This document shows positions 38,669-40,120 of a stretch of DNA of 40,120 bases, piece by piece (positions within the stretch are counted from its first letter, which is position 1; each line of letters starts with the position of its first letter). The notes beneath the pieces were generated by a model. The model made no database searches. It saw only the letters and a program-made list of their open reading frames with translations, and was not told the DNA's origin. The stretch is from Gammaproteobacteria bacterium (lineage in GTDB: Bacteria; Pseudomonadota; Gammaproteobacteria; Chromatiales; Chromatiaceae). The stretch is taken from contig JAABTK010000039.1 in the NCBI GenBank assembly GCA_011389885.1, positions 1-40,120 on the forward strand. The letters run 5' to 3'. A program made the position numbers and the translations under genes.

Positions 38669-39016
38669 ATGACAGAGCAAAAGCAGGGGGCGGACGCACC
38701 GCGCCCGGCGGCGGATCGAGACGCCGATCAGCGGCTTGCCGACGCCTCGCCGGACGAGGCGGAGGATGTCTTGTTCCGCGCGGATCAAGGCGACACGGCC
38801 TGGACCCGCTATATGCCGCTAGTGTTAGTGGCGGTGATCGCGGTGTTGGCGGTCAGCCGCTGGTATGCCATTCGCCAGCAGGCGGGCGAGCCCGCGCCGC
38901 CGCCCCCTGCGGCGCAGACGCAACCGGCCGCCGCCTCGGGGCCTGTGCCTTCGGAGGGCGAGGTGTCGCCGGACGGGGCAGGGCCTGAAGACGCTCGCAG
39001 AGCCGCGCCGGAGTAG
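38669..39016 (+). CDS. Small single-pass membrane protein, unknown function
   Basis: The 115-residue protein has an acidic N terminus (about 1-45), one hydrophobic helix (YMPLVLVAVIAVLAVSRW, about 48-65) and a Pro/Ala-rich tail (about 75-100). I do not recognise a family. GGAGG at 38656-38660 stands 8 bases before the ATG, supporting this start over the longer open frame. The tail would be expected on the periplasmic side if the N terminus stays in the cytoplasm. Confidence 0.7.
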   Translation: MTEQKQGADAPRPAADRDADQRLADASPDEAEDVLFRADQGDTAWTRYMPLVLVAVIAVLAVSRWYAIRQQAGEPAPPPPAAQTQPAAASGPVPSEGEVSPDGAGPEDARRAAPE

Positions 39017-39152
39017 CGGCAACCAAGGGCTAACCTAGTAGGCCTGCGCGTAGGTAACGGAAACAACGGCTCCTAGGAACGCAGAGGACCGCAGAGGGCG
39101 CGGAGGAATTTTTGCTTGAGTGTCCCCGCGTTCCTTGAAAAAACAAGCTCCC

Positions 39153-39226
39153 GTAGGGCGGATAAGCGTAAGCGCACCCGCCGGATCTTTGGGGAAGGTG
39201 GATGCGCTGGCGCTTATTCACCCTAC
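39153..39226. repeat. 74-bp palindromic element
   Basis: The left end GTAGGGCGGATAAGCGTAAG is mirrored by the right end, which closes with CGCTTATTCACCCTAC. The pairing is imperfect in places and spans almost the full length, suggesting a foldback element. Confidence 0.65.
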
Positions 39227-39240
39227 ACTGGATACACCGA

Positions 39241-39271
39241 GGAGTGGCAGTCCTTGAAGGACTGCCACTCC
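39241..39271. repeat. 15-bp perfect hairpin
   Basis: GGAGTGGCAGTCCTT (39241-39255) is exactly complementary to AAGGACTGCCACTCC (39257-39271), with a single G at the centre. It probably extrudes as a cruciform. There is no T-run. Confidence 0.75.
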
Positions 39272-39380
39272 TGGCGTGGATTCATTTTCCGGGGTGGGGG
39301 ACCACGCCATGGCCGTTAGCCCCGGCGAGCACGCCTTTTCGGTGGTTGGCGGGCGATCCGTTTTCGACCCCAGCCCGTAG

Positions 39381-39443
39381 GATGGGCAAAGGCGCTCCAC
39401 CAAAATCGCAAAGATTCCCCAGCCTTTCAGCGCCGTGCCCATC
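39381..39443 (-). repeat. 63-bp element with terminal inverted repeats (copy 2, inverted)
   Basis: It begins GATGGGCAAAGGCGC and ends GCGCCGTGCCCATC, which is the reverse complement of the ends of copy 1 at 29819-29881. The interior is AT-richer than in the other copies. Confidence 0.75.
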
Positions 39444-39455
39444 AGCGGCGCCTGT

Positions 39456-39517
39456 GATGGGCGCGGCGCTGATCGATCACGAACACGGCCAATGACCGGC
39501 GGGCGCCTTTGCCCATC
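39456..39517 (+). repeat. 62-bp element with terminal inverted repeats (copy 3)
   Basis: The ends are GATGGGCGCGGCGC and GCGCCTTTGCCCATC. The interior is clearly alignable with copy 1 (GATC-CGA-CA-GGCCAA). It lies 12 bases from copy 2 in opposite orientation. Confidence 0.75.
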
Positions 39518-39605
39518 CTGTTGCTTTCACTAGGTGCAATCTAGAACTCAACCCTCCCTTCAAGCTACACTGCTCCCAGCGTTGCTACCCCAAGAGCCCC
39601 AACCG

Positions 39606-40120
39606 ATGGAAAAATCGATCATCTTCGTCACCCTCGCCCGCTTGGCACTGCAAGAGCTGCTGCCCGAGAGCGCGGGCGGGGTGGTGGATGCCATTCAAGG
39701 CTACCTCGGCGACCAGAGCCAGGCGCTCTCCAAGGCGCTGGAAGAGGCGGCGGAGCAGACCGGGGCGGTATGCGAACTCGCCTTTGCCGGGGGTTGGACG
39801 AATCAACTGCTGGCGCGGGGCGAGATTAAGGCACTGGCGCAGCCGCTCAAAGCGCTGTTAGCCCGTCGCGGCAAGACCTTTCAGCAGCAGTGCCGCGGGG
39901 AGTGGCAGCGGGCGCGGGCCGAGGGGCCGTTGACGACCCAAGGGGTGGCGGTCGAGGGGATCGCACTGGGTGCTACCGGCTGGCAGCGCATCGGCGACCC
40001 GCAGCAGTTGATCGCCCACGCCCGCGCCCTGATGGCGGCACAGGCGGAACAGTTGCAGTCAGCGGGCTACCCGGCCCTCGCCGAGGTGCTCAACACCCCG
40101 CTGGTCGAAGGCGGCCCCCC
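39606..40120 (+). CDS. Unrecognised protein, N-terminal part (runs off the window)
   Basis: The frame is open from ATG 39606 to the end, at least 171 residues. It is alanine- and leucine-rich and probably all-helical (KSIIFVTLARLALQELLP, QALSKALEEAAEQTGAV, LAQPLKALLARRGKTFQQQC). There is no signal peptide. Third-position GC is high, as in real genes here. I recognise no family; a helical N-terminal domain in front of a larger protein is possible. The start is the first ATG; no strong ribosome binding site is visible. Confidence 0.6.
   Translation, partial: MEKSIIFVTLARLALQELLPESAGGVVDAIQGYLGDQSQALSKALEEAAEQTGAVCELAFAGGWTNQLLARGEIKALAQPLKALLARRGKTFQQQCRGEWQRARAEGPLTTQGVAVEGIALGATGWQRIGDPQQLIAHARALMAAQAEQLQSAGYPALAEVLNTPLVEGGP

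Larger units (their letters stand above)
39017..39605. other. Gene-free mosaic of palindromic repeats
   Basis: No credible gene. From left to right it holds a purine-rich CGCAGAGG stretch (about 39078-39110), a 74-bp palindromic element (39153-39226), a 15-bp perfect hairpin (39241-39271) and two opposed copies of the 63-bp element (39381-39443, 39456-39517). After 39517 I see only AT-richer sequence, probably holding the promoter of the next gene. Confidence 0.7.

Overview
The window is about 40 kb of GC-rich DNA with strong G/C preference at third codon positions. It is most consistent with a gammaproteobacterium, possibly a purple sulfur bacterium or relative. This guess rests on the gene families (Uma2, DUF4160/DUF2442, HicAB, NifZ-like, Mrp/Mbx-type complex), on Pseudomonas-type REP hairpins and on many small palindromic repeats. 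There is no rRNA, tRNA, CRISPR array or intact insertion sequence that I can see.

Region 1 (1-957) has no credible gene. It is filled with GC-rich palindromic repeats, a 14-bp inverted repeat and one good -10 box. Region 2 (958-10728, + strand) is a three-gene lipid/polyketide locus: a TPR protein, an alkaline-phosphatase/sulfatase-superfamily hydrolase, and a 2700-residue iterative type I synthase with the order NPD-NPD-KS-AT-ACP-KR-DH. The N-terminal nitropropane-dioxygenase-like (PfaD-type) modules are the likely enoyl reductase. A strong internal ribosome binding site and ATG at 7551-7566 suggest that this long frame is a fusion of two former genes or makes a second product.

Region 3 (10866-22563, + strand) is a tightly overlapping operon for a membrane-bound ion-translocating complex. 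The order is MnhE, MnhF, MnhG, DUF4040, MbhE/MnhB, MnhC, two antiporter-like subunits, NuoH, NuoB, NuoC, NuoD and NuoI. This matches the archaeal Mbx/MBS order as I remember it, not complex I (no NuoEFG) and not a hydrogenase (the NiFe cysteine pairs are broken). The last gene fuses the NuoI ferredoxin subunit to a GltD/NfnB-type NAD(P)-flavoprotein. Region 4 (24797-29777) encodes a pyruvate-type 2-oxoacid:ferredoxin oxidoreductase (gamma, alpha, beta) plus a second GltD-type flavoprotein with C-terminal ferredoxin clusters. My inference is that regions 3 and 4 form one circuit: 2-oxoacid oxidation yields low-potential electrons, which are exchanged with NAD(P)H and used to pump ions.

This energy operon is interrupted by small toxin-antitoxin-like or orphan genes: a Uma2 nuclease between nuoC and nuoD; DUF4160, DUF2442, an aspartic-protease-like protein, a ferritin-like protein and a DUF4160-DUF2442 fusion between the two blocks; and a frameshifted HicA with HicB between porA and porB.

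Region 5 (29778-30418) is a repeat block with a six-copy, 32-bp-period REP array and an inverted copy carrying compensatory stem changes. Region 6 (30419-38506, - strand) is a compact eight-gene unit, read from right to left: NifZ-like protein, SagB-type flavin dehydrogenase, beta-propeller-like protein, PHB-depolymerase-family lipoprotein esterase, two tandem sulfotransferases, a second propeller-like protein and a Uma2 protein. Its role is unknown, and it is the best candidate for an undescribed system after the Mbx-flavoprotein complex. Region 7 (38669-40120) holds a small single-pass membrane protein, a 590-bp mosaic of palindromic elements and the start of an unrecognised gene that runs off the window.
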